DNA of 64,000 nt from Cypionkella sp. (GCF_030652235.1 NZ_JAUSBA010000071.1:1-64000); one strand, 5' to 3'; positions 25,433 to 34,182 are shown, counted from the stretch's first letter. The notes: generated by a model not told the origin, from the sequence alone. Numbers and translations: made by a program.

Positions 25433-27807
25433 CGCATGTCCTTCCAGAAGTCAGGGATGGTGCGCCAACCGTAAGGCGCGCGGTCTTCGCCGGTCCGCCC
25501 GCCGCCCAGCACGGCGAGTTGCGGCCCCAGCGCGGCGAGGTCCATGTTGACGAAGACCGAATCGCCAGCAGAGCGCAGCAGTGCAAGGCGCAACCCGCCT
25601 GTTGGCGTGCAGAGGAATTCGGCTTCCTTCTCGTTCAGGCGCAGGATCCGGTAATCCTCGGGGTTGGCCCTCGGGTTCGGATAGAGCAGTTGTGTCACCA
25701 CGCTTTCCGCGATGATCTGGCCGACCTTGACCCGCGTCAGATGCGTCGGTGTCTGCGTCAGCATCATCACGGCGGCATTCTTTTTCCGCATGGTCACGAG
25801 CCAGTCGTGCAGGCGCTTCTCAAAGATCGGATCGTCGAGCATTTTCCAGGCCTCATCGATCACGACGAGGGTCGGACGGCGATCCTCGATCACCCGTTCG
25901 ATACGGCGGAAGAGATAGGCCAGCAGTGCAGAGCGTTCCGTGCCAAGATCGAGGATTTCCGATAAGTCGATGCCGACCACATCTTCGCCCAAGCTGATCT
26001 CGGACGCAGCTCCCGGCCCGAAAAGCCAGCCATAGCGGCCGCCTTGTCCCCATTCCCGGACGCGGGAGACCAGATCGCCCTCGTCATCGGTCGAGGCGAC
26101 AAGCGTGCCAAGACCGTCGAAGGTGCGAAGGCGCGGATCGGCCGCCACGATTTGGCGCACAGCAGCATTGAGGCTGACCGTCTGTGCGGTCTCAAACCCG
26201 CGTGTGCCAGCCAGAATGTCGCTGAGCCAATCGGTCAGCCAAGCCGCACCCCGTTCATCGACCTCGGTCTGGAACGGATTCAGGCCGGTGGCCTCGCCGA
26301 TGCGGATTGCGGAATAGCTGCCGCCCAGGGCGCGCACGGCCATTTCAAGGCCACGGTCCTTGTCGATGACGAGGATACGGGCATTCACCCGCCGCGCCTG
26401 TGCCATCAGAAATGCGGTGCCGAGTGTTTTGCCCGAGCCGGTGCGACCCAGAACGAGGGTGTGACCGGCACTTGGTTCCGCGCTGCGCGCGCCCTTGTCA
26501 TGGAAATTGAAGCGGTAAAGGCTCGAGGTCACCGTTGGCAGGCCGGTGATCGTCTCGCCCCAAGGTGATTGAGATCTCGGGCGACCTTCGGCAACCCGGT
26601 GCAGGGCCGCGAGATGCGCGAAGTTCTGTGCCGAGATCAGCGCCGTGCGAGGCCGGTAGGCCCAGTTACCCGGCGCTTGGGCAAACCAGGCCGCCCGGGC
26701 GGCAAAGCTCTCACGCACCAGCGTCGCCCCGCAATCTTGCCCGGCCCGCCAGACCTCGGAGGCAGCTTCCTCGAGCTTCTCTGGCGTCTCGGCGGTGACC
26801 ATGACGGTCAAATGATGCTTGCCGAACACCTGACGACCAGAAGCGACATTGTCCGCCGCCTCATATAGCTCCTGCCGCAGGGTTTCTGCGGCATCCTCGG
26901 AGGCCCGCATCTGCCGCGCGGTGCGCTTGATGCGCTCCTCGATCTCATTATTGCGCGCGGGCGTGAAGCTGTTGGTGATGGTGATGTCGTACGGCAGCTC
27001 CAGCGCATCGAGCATCCGCGCCCAGGTGCGCGCCGGATAGGATTTGACCCCGAAGATCGTACCAAATCGCGCGCCAGCCCCAGTCTCGAGTTCCACCCGC
27101 TTTCCCGCAAAGGTCGCCTGCAGCCCTGAAACAGATTCCGCAAGGAACTGACCTTTCATCGGCTGGATCTTCACCACCGGCTGACCAACCAGCCCGCCCA
27201 GAAGCCCCAACCATTCGCCCGAAGAAATCGTAAGGCGCCGGAATCCTAGGCCCTGACAGGCACCGGCCAGAAGACCCATAGCCTCGTTGAGACGTTCTGC
27301 CCGTGCACCCATGTCACCCGTGAAGGCCGCTTTGAACAGGCTGCCAATCAACGGCATGCGTTTCATCGCCATGGGGCGCAGGATCAAGGAGATGACCAGC
27401 ACCCGGCGTTTGAGGCGCCGCGCGCGCAAATGGTCCTGCCAACGCGCATCAATGGCGGCGGCAAAGCCATCCCCGCCAACATCCGCGTCGAAGGGTTTCA
27501 GCGCCGGGGCGTCGGGCAGGGTCAGTTTCGAGATATGATAGCCAAAGCCCGCACCCAATTGCCCGATCAGCCGCGCCAGCGAGGCTGTGGCAAGCGACAA
27601 CTCGCCTTCGTCGCTCGTGAAACTGTCCTGCCCGTCAACCACGGCTGAAGCGATCAGATCGCCCTGCCGGGTCAGGATCAACTCATCGGTCGGTGCCGAA
27701 AGCCAGGGCAGATGCCGCACGAGCGTCTCGGCCCGAAGGTCTTCAAGTCGCATTGCGGATGTCAGAGTGGGTGTGGCCGGGAAGAGGAATTTCAGATCAG
27801 CTGACAT
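25429..27807 (-). CDS. virB4: VirB4 transport ATPase
   Basis: A 792-residue ATPase of the VirB4/TrbE family. The N-terminal CagE domain spans roughly the first 400 residues. Walker A is VLGRTGSGKTLGTAFLMA (about 445) and Walker B is RPTLVVIDEAWKMLDD (about 645), followed by AAVMMLTQTPTHLT. VirB4 energises pilus assembly and substrate passage at the inner membrane. ATG 27807 overlaps virB3 by 11 bases. Confidence 0.95.
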   Translation of the reverse strand: MSADLKFLFPATPTLTSAMRLEDLRAETLVRHLPWLSAPTDELILTRQGDLIASAVVDGQDSFTSDEGELSLATASLARLIGQLGAGFGYHISKLTLPDAPALKPFDADVGGDGFAAAIDARWQDHLRARRLKRRVLVISLILRPMAMKRMPLIGSLFKAAFTGDMGARAERLNEAMGLLAGACQGLGFRRLTISSGEWLGLLGGLVGQPVVKIQPMKGQFLAESVSGLQATFAGKRVELETGAGARFGTIFGVKSYPARTWARMLDALELPYDITITNSFTPARNNEIEERIKRTARQMRASEDAAETLRQELYEAADNVASGRQVFGKHHLTVMVTAETPEKLEEAASEVWRAGQDCGATLVRESFAARAAWFAQAPGNWAYRPRTALISAQNFAHLAALHRVAEGRPRSQSPWGETITGLPTVTSSLYRFNFHDKGARSAEPSAGHTLVLGRTGSGKTLGTAFLMAQARRVNARILVIDKDRGLEMAVRALGGSYSAIRIGEATGLNPFQTEVDERGAAWLTDWLSDILAGTRGFETAQTVSLNAAVRQIVAADPRLRTFDGLGTLVASTDDEGDLVSRVREWGQGGRYGWLFGPGAASEISLGEDVVGIDLSEILDLGTERSALLAYLFRRIERVIEDRRPTLVVIDEAWKMLDDPIFEKRLHDWLVTMRKKNAAVMMLTQTPTHLTRVKVGQIIAESVVTQLLYPNPRANPEDYRILRLNEKEAEFLCTPTGGLRLALLRSAGDSVFVNMDLAALGPQLAVLGGGRTGEDRAPYGWRTIPDFWKDMR

Positions 27808-28072
27808 GGCGGTCCCCGCCGAATGCCGATCTCATCCTTGTGCGCGGCGTTCTGGAAAACACCACCACTGCCGTTTCGAACAGGTGCGGATTGCGGTCCG
27901 CCACGAACCACAACACCGGATAGCCCAGGATCCCGATCATGAGAAACCGCCAGTCATTCGCCCCGACGAAAGGGATCACCGAGCCCAACATCAGGCTCAC
28001 GAAATACCCGATCGGCAGGCCGAAAATCTTCGGTGGTCGGGTGAGGCCAAGGAACAAAGGCGCATCATGCAT
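27797..28072 (-). CDS. virB3: VirB3 inner-membrane protein
   Basis: A 91-residue protein with the VirB3/TrbD opening PLFLGLTRPPKIFGLPIGYF and two membrane helices (about 18-38 and 43-60). It has GGAGG eight bases before ATG 28072. VirB3 works with VirB4 in pilus biogenesis; here the genes overlap and remain separate, whereas in some systems they are fused. Confidence 0.92.
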   Translation of the reverse strand: MHDAPLFLGLTRPPKIFGLPIGYFVSLMLGSVIPFVGANDWRFLMIGILGYPVLWFVADRNPHLFETAVVVFSRTPRTRMRSAFGGDRHVS

Positions 28073-28138
28073 GTGGGAACCTCCAGATCAGGCAGGGGGC
28101 TGGGGGATCCAAGAATCCCCAGCCTTGCCGCCCTTGCC

Positions 28139-28453
28139 TCAGGTTGCTGCGAAGCCGTCGATGATCGTCGCGGCCGAGAAGACCAGCACGACACCGAAGA
28201 AGATCGCAAGAAACAACGGCCAGTTCAGACGGCCAGTGAACATCATGTAGCCCGCCGCGACCACGGCAAGGATCGCGATCAGCCGCCCGATCGGGCCGGT
28301 CAGGCCATCAACCACGATCTGCAACATGTTCTTGAGGGGATCGAGATTCTGCGCGAGTGCGGGGTCTGCGAGAACGGCAAAAAGCGGCAACGCCAGTAGC
28401 AGTGTGCGCAGCGAACGCAGCGGCAAGCATACGCCCATTAGAAATCGAACCAT
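28139..28453 (-). CDS. virB2: VirB2 major pilin (TrbC/VirB2 family)
   Basis: A 104-residue prepilin. A long signal peptide (LRTLLLALPLFAVLADPALAQ, cleaved about residue 35) is followed by two hydrophobic helices (IGRLIAILAVVAAGYMMF and WPLFLAIFFGVVLVFSAA) with the short positively marked loop TGRLN between. This is the pattern of VirB2 pilins. GGAG lies nine bases before ATG 28453; ATG 28438 in frame is possible. Confidence 0.92.
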   Translation of the reverse strand: MVRFLMGVCLPLRSLRTLLLALPLFAVLADPALAQNLDPLKNMLQIVVDGLTGPIGRLIAILAVVAAGYMMFTGRLNWPLFLAIFFGVVLVFSAATIIDGFAAT

Positions 28454-28459
28454 CGGTTG

Positions 28460-29164
28460 TTACTCCATTGCAAGGGTGGTTGTGGTCAGTCGCAGGACCT
28501 TGGCCACATGGGCCAAGGTCTCGGCATAGGGGGGAATACCGCCATATTCCCGGACCGCCTCGGGTCCGGCGTTATAGGCGGCAAGTGCTAGATCTGGCGC
28601 GCCAAAATCTTCGAGCTGGGCCAGGAGATACCTTGCGGACCCGCGCAGGTTTTCTTCGGGATCATAGGGATCAACGCCGAGATGCGCCGCCGTGTCGGGC
28701 ATCAGCTGGCCAAGGCCGATCGCGCCCACAGGGGAGCGGGCGTCCGGATTGAACCCCGACTCCACCGCGATATTGGCGCGGAAGAGCGCGAGCCATTTCG
28801 TCCCGGAAAGCCCGGCCTGTTTTAACCCGGGATGGCGCAGATAGTCTTTCCCGACATCCAGCACCAATTCCTCGATGGCAGCACTTCCGATCGGGCTGGG
28901 TCCAGACCGATTACCGCGATAGGAGGCGCGCAAGATCTTCGCATCAGAGTTTTGTGACGGATCGCCCCCCGTCTCAGGGTCCCCGCGCGACGACCGCGCG
29001 GGGATGGTTTTGCCGAAGTCGAGAACCCCGGATTGAACCCGCAGATCGCTTTTCCCTGCCCCGAGATCGATGACCTCGGCGGCGCTGTGCGACGCGGCAA
29101 GACCGCAAAGGGTCAGGCCACCGCAAAGGGCCAGGCTAGCTCTGAGGATCTGCCTCCGTTCCAT
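28460..29164 (-). CDS. virB1: VirB1-like lytic transglycosylase
   Basis: A 234-residue exported enzyme that opens peptidoglycan for channel assembly. A signal peptide ([21 protein letters not shown]) is followed by a linker and a transglycosylase domain (about 120-220): [20 protein letters not shown] with the catalytic Glu, [17 protein letters not shown] and [17 protein letters not shown]. It overlaps the preceding gene by 29 bases. It is the second transglycosylase of this operon and is shorter and simpler than the VirB5-like one. Confidence 0.9.
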   Translation of the reverse strand: MERRQILRASLALCGGLTLCGLAASHSAAEVIDLGAGKSDLRVQSGVLDFGKTIPARSSRGDPETGGDPSQNSDAKILRASYRGNRSGPSPIGSAAIEELVLDVGKDYLRHPGLKQAGLSGTKWLALFRANIAVESGFNPDARSPVGAIGLGQLMPDTAAHLGVDPYDPEENLRGSARYLLAQLEDFGAPDLALAAYNAGPEAVREYGGIPPYAETLAHVAKVLRLTTTTLAME

Positions 29165-29456
29165 GGGTCCAGGTCACCTTTTCGCCCTTTTTCAAAGGTA
29201 CGGCCACCGTGGTTTGACCCAACTCGACCCCGAAGGAGATCAGACCAGCGATGGTCTTGAACTCCCGAGGCTCGAGGCCGCGTGCAATCACAAGAAGGGC
29301 GGTCTGATCACCAAGGCGCAGATAGATGCGCCAGTGGCCAGTCCAAGTGTTTCCGACCTTCTTTGCGTCTTCGCAGCTGTGGGCTTCGACGATGCCGCCT
29401 TCGCTCAGGGCCTCCTTCAATCCGGCCTGTAGAATCACCGGGGTCAAGTTCCTCAT
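29136..29456 (-). CDS. First gene of the virB operon, function unknown
   Basis: A 106-residue protein with no signal peptide or membrane segment. Residues such as [20 protein letters not shown] and [20 protein letters not shown] suggest a small beta-rich soluble protein. It heads the operon, overlapping virB1, so it could regulate or assist transfer from the cytoplasm. A GGAG about 13 bases before ATG 29456 is the only ribosome site. I do not recognise the family. Confidence 0.65.
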   Translation of the reverse strand: MRNLTPVILQAGLKEALSEGGIVEAHSCEDAKKVGNTWTGHWRIYLRLGDQTALLVIARGLEPREFKTIAGLISFGVELGQTTVAVPLKKGEKVTWTHGTEADPQS

Positions 29457-29577
29457 GGTTCAGCACGCTCCGCAGCAACCTCGCTCGGCGCCAACATAGT
29501 GCATGTCGTGCGTTTGAGAAACCTGTCACCGCACAACATGAGGGCACAACTAGCGATAGAATCTTGTTGCGTCAATA

Positions 29578-29601
29578 GTGGTGTTACGTAATTCATACAC
29601 C
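29578..29601. promoter_or_regulatory. Inverted repeat between the virB operon and the next gene
   Basis: Six-base arms TGGTGT and ACACCA surround a 12-base AT-rich spacer (TACGTAATTCAT). It lies 21 bases upstream of the rightward exported-protein gene and 122 bases upstream of the virB operon start, in the only space where promoters of both can be. An operator role is inferred from symmetry and place. Confidence 0.4.
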
Positions 29602-29622
29602 ATGTATAAAAAAGGACTCACC

Positions 29623-29925
29623 ATGCCTGATCCTATGCTGAAGTTACCCGTGGCGGGACTGCTCTGCGGCGCTCTGCTCAGTCCGGGAGCCGCGGCCAGG
29701 GCCGAGACGGCGCTCGATTGCCTGCCGCCCCTACCGCCCGCCCCGGTCAATGACGCGGCGACCCGCGCGACCTACGCGGCGGAAATCCGGGAAGGCTATA
29801 TCGCCTATTTTGATGCAGCGCAGACCTACCTGCATTGTCTGGAATCCGCCCGTGCCGAAGTGACCGACGAGGTCCGCCGCGCCATCGCTGACTTTCAAGC
29901 GCTCGGTCCCGCCCCGGATGACTGA
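29623..29925 (+). CDS. Small exported protein, function unknown
   Basis: A 100-residue protein. The signal peptide (LKLPVAGLLCGALLSPGAAARAE) is cleaved near residue 22; the Cys inside does not fit a lipobox well. The mature part is helical with a Cys pair (LDCLPPLPP and YLHCLESA). ATG 29623 follows AAAGGA at seven bases; ATG 29602 in frame is an alternative. It is followed 57 bases on by the TrbM-like gene in the same direction, so both may be one operon linked to conjugation. Confidence 0.65.
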   Translation: MPDPMLKLPVAGLLCGALLSPGAAARAETALDCLPPLPPAPVNDAATRATYAAEIREGYIAYFDAAQTYLHCLESARAEVTDEVRRAIADFQALGPAPDD

Positions 29926-29982
29926 TCTCGTGCCCGCCATTCCGCTCCGAACGCCCCCTCCCCAATGCAAGGAAACCTTCTG

Positions 29983-30621
29983 ATGACGCTTCGCCTCCTC
30001 GCCGCCGGTCTCGCCTCTTCGGCTCTGGTCTCACTCACCGCTCCCGCTCAGGCCTATCCCGTCGATTGTGCGATCCTGCTCTGTCTTGCGGGTGGCTGGC
30101 CCGCCTCGGCCGAATGCACCCAGGCTCGCAACGTTTTCATCGCCCGCATCACGCCCTGGCCCGTCGAGCCGCCGCTGCAGATATGGAACTGCCCGATGCA
30201 TGCCGGTCTGCACCACGAGATGCCAGTCGCGCGCCTTTTCGACATCGCCTTCCGCCCGGAATTGAGGCCTGAGACGGCTCTCCCGCAGGCTTCGTTCCCG
30301 GTGCCGACGCTCATTGCGGATCAGGCGGACATCGACATCTCAGACCCGGCCTATGATTTCGTGCGCTCAATCCGGGTCTATCAGACCGAGTACCGTCGGC
30401 GTCGTAACCGCGAGGGTGATTGCAAAGTCTGGTCATCTGTCCGCCTGGGCACCTATGGCGTGCAAGCCGATTATGCCTGGCATCGCAGCAGCACAGACAG
30501 GCTACCTGCGGCCTCCAGCTTCAGCCCAACACCCGGCTGCACCGATTACGCGTTCCGCAGCGTCTTCGTGGACTGGCAGGACTTTCAGGGCAGCTATGGA
30601 TTTGAAGAGGTTAGGTACTGA
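29983..30621 (+). CDS. TrbM-like exported conjugation protein (copy 1, intact)
   Basis: A 212-residue protein with a signal peptide (LRLLAAGLASSALVSLTAPAQA). The mature start VDCAILLCLAGGWPASAEC resembles TrbM-family proteins, which open with a Cys-containing segment of this type. Further cysteines (WNCPM, GDCKVW, PGCTDY) suggest several disulphides. ATG 29983 follows AAGGAAA. A second, truncated copy lies at 41997-42545, about 60 percent identical by eye. Each copy is followed by the same 200-base leader and a winged-helix gene. TrbM-like function in transfer is presumed, not shown. Confidence 0.7.
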   Translation: MTLRLLAAGLASSALVSLTAPAQAYPVDCAILLCLAGGWPASAECTQARNVFIARITPWPVEPPLQIWNCPMHAGLHHEMPVARLFDIAFRPELRPETALPQASFPVPTLIADQADIDISDPAYDFVRSIRVYQTEYRRRRNREGDCKVWSSVRLGTYGVQADYAWHRSSTDRLPAASSFSPTPGCTDYAFRSVFVDWQDFQGSYGFEEVRY

Positions 30622-30689
30622 GCTCGCATCCGCTTCACAGACATTACTCTCAATGAACCCGGAAGAACCGCAACCCCAAAACGAGAAAC

Positions 30690-30832
30690 GACGCCAGACC
30701 ATAGATCCGACGCCGCACTGATTTCCTCGTCGCACAGGAAATCTAGCGCGCGCATCAGATCCGTTCAACCGGCAACATGCTTGTCCGGAGCAATTTTTTG
30801 TTGCCCAATGGTCCGGCGTCCTGAAAAAGGAC
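30690..30832 (+). promoter_or_regulatory. Leader of the winged-helix gene with long-range inverted arms and start-site hairpin (copy 1)
   Basis: The arm GACGCCAGAC (30690-30699) is complementary, with one mismatch, to GTCCGGCGTC (30811-30820), 121 bases on. The second arm overlaps a local hairpin GTCCT-GAAAA-AGGAC (30818-30832) whose 3' side is the ribosome site of the gene at 30841. The two pairings exclude each other. The same layout recurs at 42602-42748. This suggests RNA-level control, or a pair of protein-binding sites. Confidence 0.5.
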
Positions 30833-30840
30833 GACTGCTC

Positions 30841-31671
30841 ATGGAACTGACCACTGGCGCCATCTTGCGCCGCATCACCGGGACACCACTGTCGGTCTCG
30901 GCCCACAAGCTCGCCACCATCATCCTGGACGGCATCGCCTGGAAAGACGGCTACAATGGCCTCGAACGCGGAACCGCCGCCTTCACGCTTGGCCATCTGG
31001 CTCAGAAGACGGGCGTATCGCGCCAGCACCTCAGCCTTCTGCTTGCAGAACTGGCCGCCTCTGCGCTTGGCCTTTTGCGCTGGAAGCCCAACGGCAAGTT
31101 CGCGCCGTGGCTCTTTCGCTTCGGCCCTGTGGATAGCCCCGCGCCGGAGCCAGATGGCATGTCAGCCACAGATGACACATCACTATTTAGGGATTCTAAG
31201 AACAAAATGATATTCGCAGGCAAGATCGAAATCGGGGGTGCTTCAGATGTCCACCACACGCCCTGGGCCGAGGTGATCAAGGCAGCGAAGGGCGCCCTGC
31301 CCTGCTGGAATGTCGACACCCAAGCGATCTGGCAGGCCTTCCGTGCCTTCAACCGGGCAAAGGGCAAGGATCACGTGCCCGCCGGATATCTCTTGGGCTT
31401 CATGCGGAAATGGCGGAGCGCGGCTCCTCCCGCCGCACGGCCCGAACCGGTGCGTACCCTTGGGGCCAAGGAGCAGGAAGCTGCTGCTCTGACTCGGCTG
31501 GCACCCGTGCAAAACTGGCGATTCCACGAGCGGGATCTGCAGCGGCGCATCGGCCGGAGAGCCTATGACGATAGGGTCAGCGCGATGCAGATAAGGTTGG
31601 GGTTGAACCGTTTTGCAGCGGCCTTGTCGGTGCATGGCGAAGCTGTCAAAAACGGGGAGATCAGTCGATGA
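30841..31671 (+). CDS. Winged-helix-like plasmid protein of unknown function (copy 1, intact)
   Basis: A 276-residue protein. Residues about 15-85 (SAHKLATIILDGIAWKDGYN; LGHLAQKTGVSRQHLSLLLA; LLRWKPNGKFAPWLFRF) look like a winged helix-turn-helix. A middle segment (VDTQAIWQAFRAFNRAKG; YLLGFMRKWRSA) and a C-terminal helical part (RDLQRRIGRRAYDDRVSAMQ) follow. AAGGAC lies eight bases before ATG 30841. The domain layout would suit a replication or copy-control protein, and no other replication initiator is visible, but no Rep family was recognised. A frameshifted second copy is at 42755-43595. Confidence 0.65.
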   Translation: MELTTGAILRRITGTPLSVSAHKLATIILDGIAWKDGYNGLERGTAAFTLGHLAQKTGVSRQHLSLLLAELAASALGLLRWKPNGKFAPWLFRFGPVDSPAPEPDGMSATDDTSLFRDSKNKMIFAGKIEIGGASDVHHTPWAEVIKAAKGALPCWNVDTQAIWQAFRAFNRAKGKDHVPAGYLLGFMRKWRSAAPPAARPEPVRTLGAKEQEAAALTRLAPVQNWRFHERDLQRRIGRRAYDDRVSAMQIRLGLNRFAAALSVHGEAVKNGEISR

Positions 31672-32081
31672 GGCCCAATTTTCCCGAAAATATGGCAGCG
31701 ATCTCTGACAGGGCGCGGAAATCGTTGCCGAGCCGGGATGGTTTCCGGTTGAACGGACCAGCAGCCGGGGTCATCGAGCCCGATCTGACACGTGGAGCGC
31801 GCATCCGATGCCGGTTCTCGGCCCCAAGCGTCCAACGACCGGGGCAGTCGAGCCATGTTGCTGGCGTCTATCGTCAGAATGAAGCGGTACGTACGCGATC
31901 AAGGCAGCGACAAGCGGGCGATTTTGGCCCAGCCGAAGATTGCCTTCTTGCAACCATGCATCCCGCCTTCCACACCGCCGCCCCTGAAGGAAAAGCCTTC
32001 GTACGAGCCGCGCTGCCCCGACTTACACCTTCCCGTTGTGGGGGCGAATTTTTTCAGCGTATCGTGACCTTGCGCCCCTGA
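31668..32081 (+). CDS. Doubtful ORF overlapping the winged-helix gene
   Basis: ATG 31668 overlaps the stop of the preceding gene (ATGA), as in coupled genes, and the first 40 codons look plausible (NFPENMAAISDRARKSLPSR). After that the composition turns Arg/Ser/Pro-rich and no longer protein-like. It may be a small real gene that has decayed by frameshift, or an artefact. The rest of 31800-32070 holds nothing I can name. Confidence 0.25.
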   Translation: MRPNFPENMAAISDRARKSLPSRDGFRLNGPAAGVIEPDLTRGARIRCRFSAPSVQRPGQSSHVAGVYRQNEAVRTRSRQRQAGDFGPAEDCLLATMHPAFHTAAPEGKAFVRAALPRLTPSRCGGEFFQRIVTLRP

Positions 32082-32097
32082 TCTCCCATCGGGGCGC
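32072..32097 (+). terminator. Stem-loop, possible terminator
   Basis: A seven-base stem GCGCCCC/GGGGCGC with a 12-base loop. There is no immediate T-run. It is followed 20 bases later by a classic terminator, so the two may act in tandem. Confidence 0.4.
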
Positions 32098-32117
32098 TTA
32101 CTCGGTTACTTTACCCG

Positions 32118-32145
32118 CCCGCCCCCTAACAGGGGCGGGTTTTTT
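32118..32145 (+). terminator. Rho-independent terminator
   Basis: Stem CCCGCCCC/GGGGCGGG with loop CTAACA and six T residues directly after. This is a strong intrinsic terminator reading rightward. It should end the transcript of the exported/TrbM-like/winged-helix genes before the convergent parDE. Confidence 0.85.
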
Positions 32146-32319
32146 CACAACTCAGTCGCCAGATCGCACATCAGCACGAAATTACGGCAGGCCAAGGTCA
32201 CCTCGACCTTCACGATGACGCCGTAGTCAATGTCGATCAGGGGATTGGAGAAGGCTCACATGTGGCAATGTCCGATCTCCCTTGCGCTTTCCCCCGAAGA
32301 TCAGAAACGCGCGAGATTA

Positions 32320-32658
32320 TTATGTCTCCATGTCACCTTCGCCCAACGCCGCCAACCGTGCTAGAATATCTGTCCTGACATGCAGGAAATCTACAACGAT
32401 CATGCGGGCAGGCGCGGCCACGAAGACGACGTAATGCTGGCCCGAGCGGGCATAGCGGAGATCTTCGGGCAGCGCAGAATCAACCAGACGCCGACAGTCT
32501 CGGGATGGCGCAGCGCCATCGGCGAGTTCCTGGCACTTCTCGATCAAGTCCTCGGCATAGGCGTCAGCTTGCCTTTTGCCAAAGGTCTCAACCGTCCAGA
32601 TTGCAATATCCTTGAGCGCCGCTTCCGCCTGTCGCGTCAGAACCCAAGGTTTTGGCAT
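32320..32658 (-). CDS. parE: ParE-family toxin
   Basis: A 112-residue toxin of the RelE/ParE superfamily. The N-terminus KPWVLTRQAEAALKDIAIWT, a central helix rich in charged residues, and the C-terminal strand YARSGQHYVVFVAAPARMIV then DFLHVRTDI are typical. ParE toxins poison DNA gyrase. Its ATG overlaps the parD stop (TGATG). It is intact, unlike the truncated relative at 133-207, so it can act as a plasmid-stability module. Confidence 0.92.
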   Translation of the reverse strand: MPKPWVLTRQAEAALKDIAIWTVETFGKRQADAYAEDLIEKCQELADGAAPSRDCRRLVDSALPEDLRYARSGQHYVVFVAAPARMIVVDFLHVRTDILARLAALGEGDMET

Positions 32659-32918
32659 CAGGATGCGGATCTTTGCGCTGATGCAAAAGCGCGCCGGACG
32701 GCATCCTCGCCCGATCCGCGCGCAAAGGCACCGTCCCGGGATTCAAGCACGCCGCGTGTGAGCCGAGCCCTCAGCTCGCGGAACTCCACCTCCTCACGTT
32801 CGAGCAAACGCAGACCCGCCCGCAATGCCTCAGAGGCGTTTTGATAGCGCCCTGAAGCGACCAGATCATCGATCATCTTGGATTGGGGTTCTGTAAGAAC
32901 GACGTTGCGTGTGGCCAT
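32658..32918 (-). CDS. parD: ParD-family antitoxin
   Basis: An 86-residue protein. The N-terminal ribbon-helix-helix (TRNVVLTEPQSKMIDDLVAS then GRYQNASEALRAGLRLLERE) is a textbook ParD motif. The C-terminal part would bind and block ParE. GGAG lies eight bases before ATG 32918, inside the upstream dyad operator, so binding of ParD-ParE there would control its own expression. Confidence 0.93.
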   Translation of the reverse strand: MATRNVVLTEPQSKMIDDLVASGRYQNASEALRAGLRLLEREEVEFRELRARLTRGVLESRDGAFARGSGEDAVRRAFASAQRSAS

Positions 32919-32926
32919 CTGGTGAT

Positions 32927-32963
32927 CTCCATTGCACTGGCAATATATGCCAATGCAATGGAG
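32927..32963. promoter_or_regulatory. parDE operator, 37-base nested dyad
   Basis: Outer arms CTCCATTGCA and TGCAATGGAG are perfect complements; inner arms TGGCA and TGCCA are also perfect, around ATATA, with one unpaired base each side. It overlaps the parD ribosome site. This matches autoregulation by the ParD-ParE complex. Confidence 0.8.
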
Positions 32964-33165
32964 CCGTCGATAGGCAAATTATTGCGCCGCCTTGCCCATG
33001 GCGGTGAACATCGGCCATGGGGATGTCGGATTCAGTTGGCAGGTGATGACAACGCTGGGTGCTTGCCCAAGCGGGCGCTCACTTTAGCCATTCTCCGGCT
33101 GGACTCTGCCGCACTGTTGTCGACAGACAGCCCCCGCCCAATTCGAAAATGGAACGCCGCATCAG

Positions 33166-33384
33166 CTACCCTGAATTTCCCTCCTGCCGAAGCGCAATCA
33201 GCGCCGCGAACTCCGCAAGTTCGGCCGCTGGCAACCCGGCTGCAGCAATCTCCAGAAGCCGCCGATCCTCCTTCGTCATCCCCTTCTTCGGCCATGCGGC
33301 GCGGAACCGCCCGGCAGCATCAGAAAACCTCGCAATCGCGCGCATGGACAGATTGAGGGTGCTGTCGGGCACGCCGTCGATCAT
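33166..33384 (-). CDS. Small hypothetical protein
   Basis: A 72-residue protein with GAGG about 10 bases before ATG 33384 (GTG 33393 is an alternative). The middle (MTKEDRRLLEIAAAGLPAAE) and end (LAEFAALIALRQEG) are helical. There is no signal peptide. I do not recognise it; codon use is consistent with coding. Confidence 0.4.
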   Translation of the reverse strand: MIDGVPDSTLNLSMRAIARFSDAAGRFRAAWPKKGMTKEDRRLLEIAAAGLPAAELAEFAALIALRQEGNSG

Positions 33385-34182
33385 GGAAACCACCTCAACC
33401 CCATCATGCCAGTATGCTCAACCCCCTGCCCTGCTGCCTCGCGGCGCCCGCCACTTCACCGGGTTCAGGTCAGCCATCGTGATGGCAAAGCGAGAGACGA
33501 GGTCGAACAAGGGCGGCGACTGGGCCAAGACGCTGGTCTATCCGGGCTGACGGCACTCCGTTAATCCTGCCAACCTTTTGACAAAAAGACGGCGCGGCCG
33601 ATGCCCCTGTCCCCGCCCCAAAGGCGGCCGCTTCGATGATCACTTGGCAGCGGCCCGTCGAAACACAGCCCTGTGCGGGCGTTCGACCCCAGCTTCATGC
33701 CGCAGCACGGATTGCGCCAGGCAGGTGACTCTCAAATGCAGAAACAAAGCGGGGTGTCAAATTTCCGCGATGCAGCATCTCTGTTCCCGGTTCTGTTGCT
33801 GGCCGAAGGCCGGGCGTCTGATGACACTTCTATTTGCCAGATATGCTGCTGAAGCCCGAAGCAAGACATCTGCAATGAAAGATAAAAGAAGAAGTCCTGC
33901 GTCGGACTGCTCAACATCTTTTCGAGGCTCGTCGTATCGATTGCACCTTTCGCGATGAATGTCGGTGGTGGTGTCGGCGCAGTCGGCTCGTAGCGGAAAT
34001 CGTCCAGAACCTACACCGGCCTTCGAAAAATCCCTGATGCCGCCGAACGTAGGACTGGAAATCAAGGCGGCACCCCCGTAACAAGGTCTCACAAGCTACC
34101 GGCAAGCCCCCGCGTATCACGTCAAATCCTTGTCGCGCGCACGGTTTACGGGGGGCACGGGACAACATAGGAGGATACCCAC
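33385..34182. other. 800-base stretch without a confident gene
   Basis: Several short frames exist (for example one ending MAKRETRSNKGGDWAKTLVY at about 33548) but none has a ribosome site with family-like sequence. The base composition drops in GC near 33720-33950, suggesting relics of transferred DNA. The last 50 bases should carry the promoter and AGGAGG site of the ABC operon. Confidence 0.4.
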
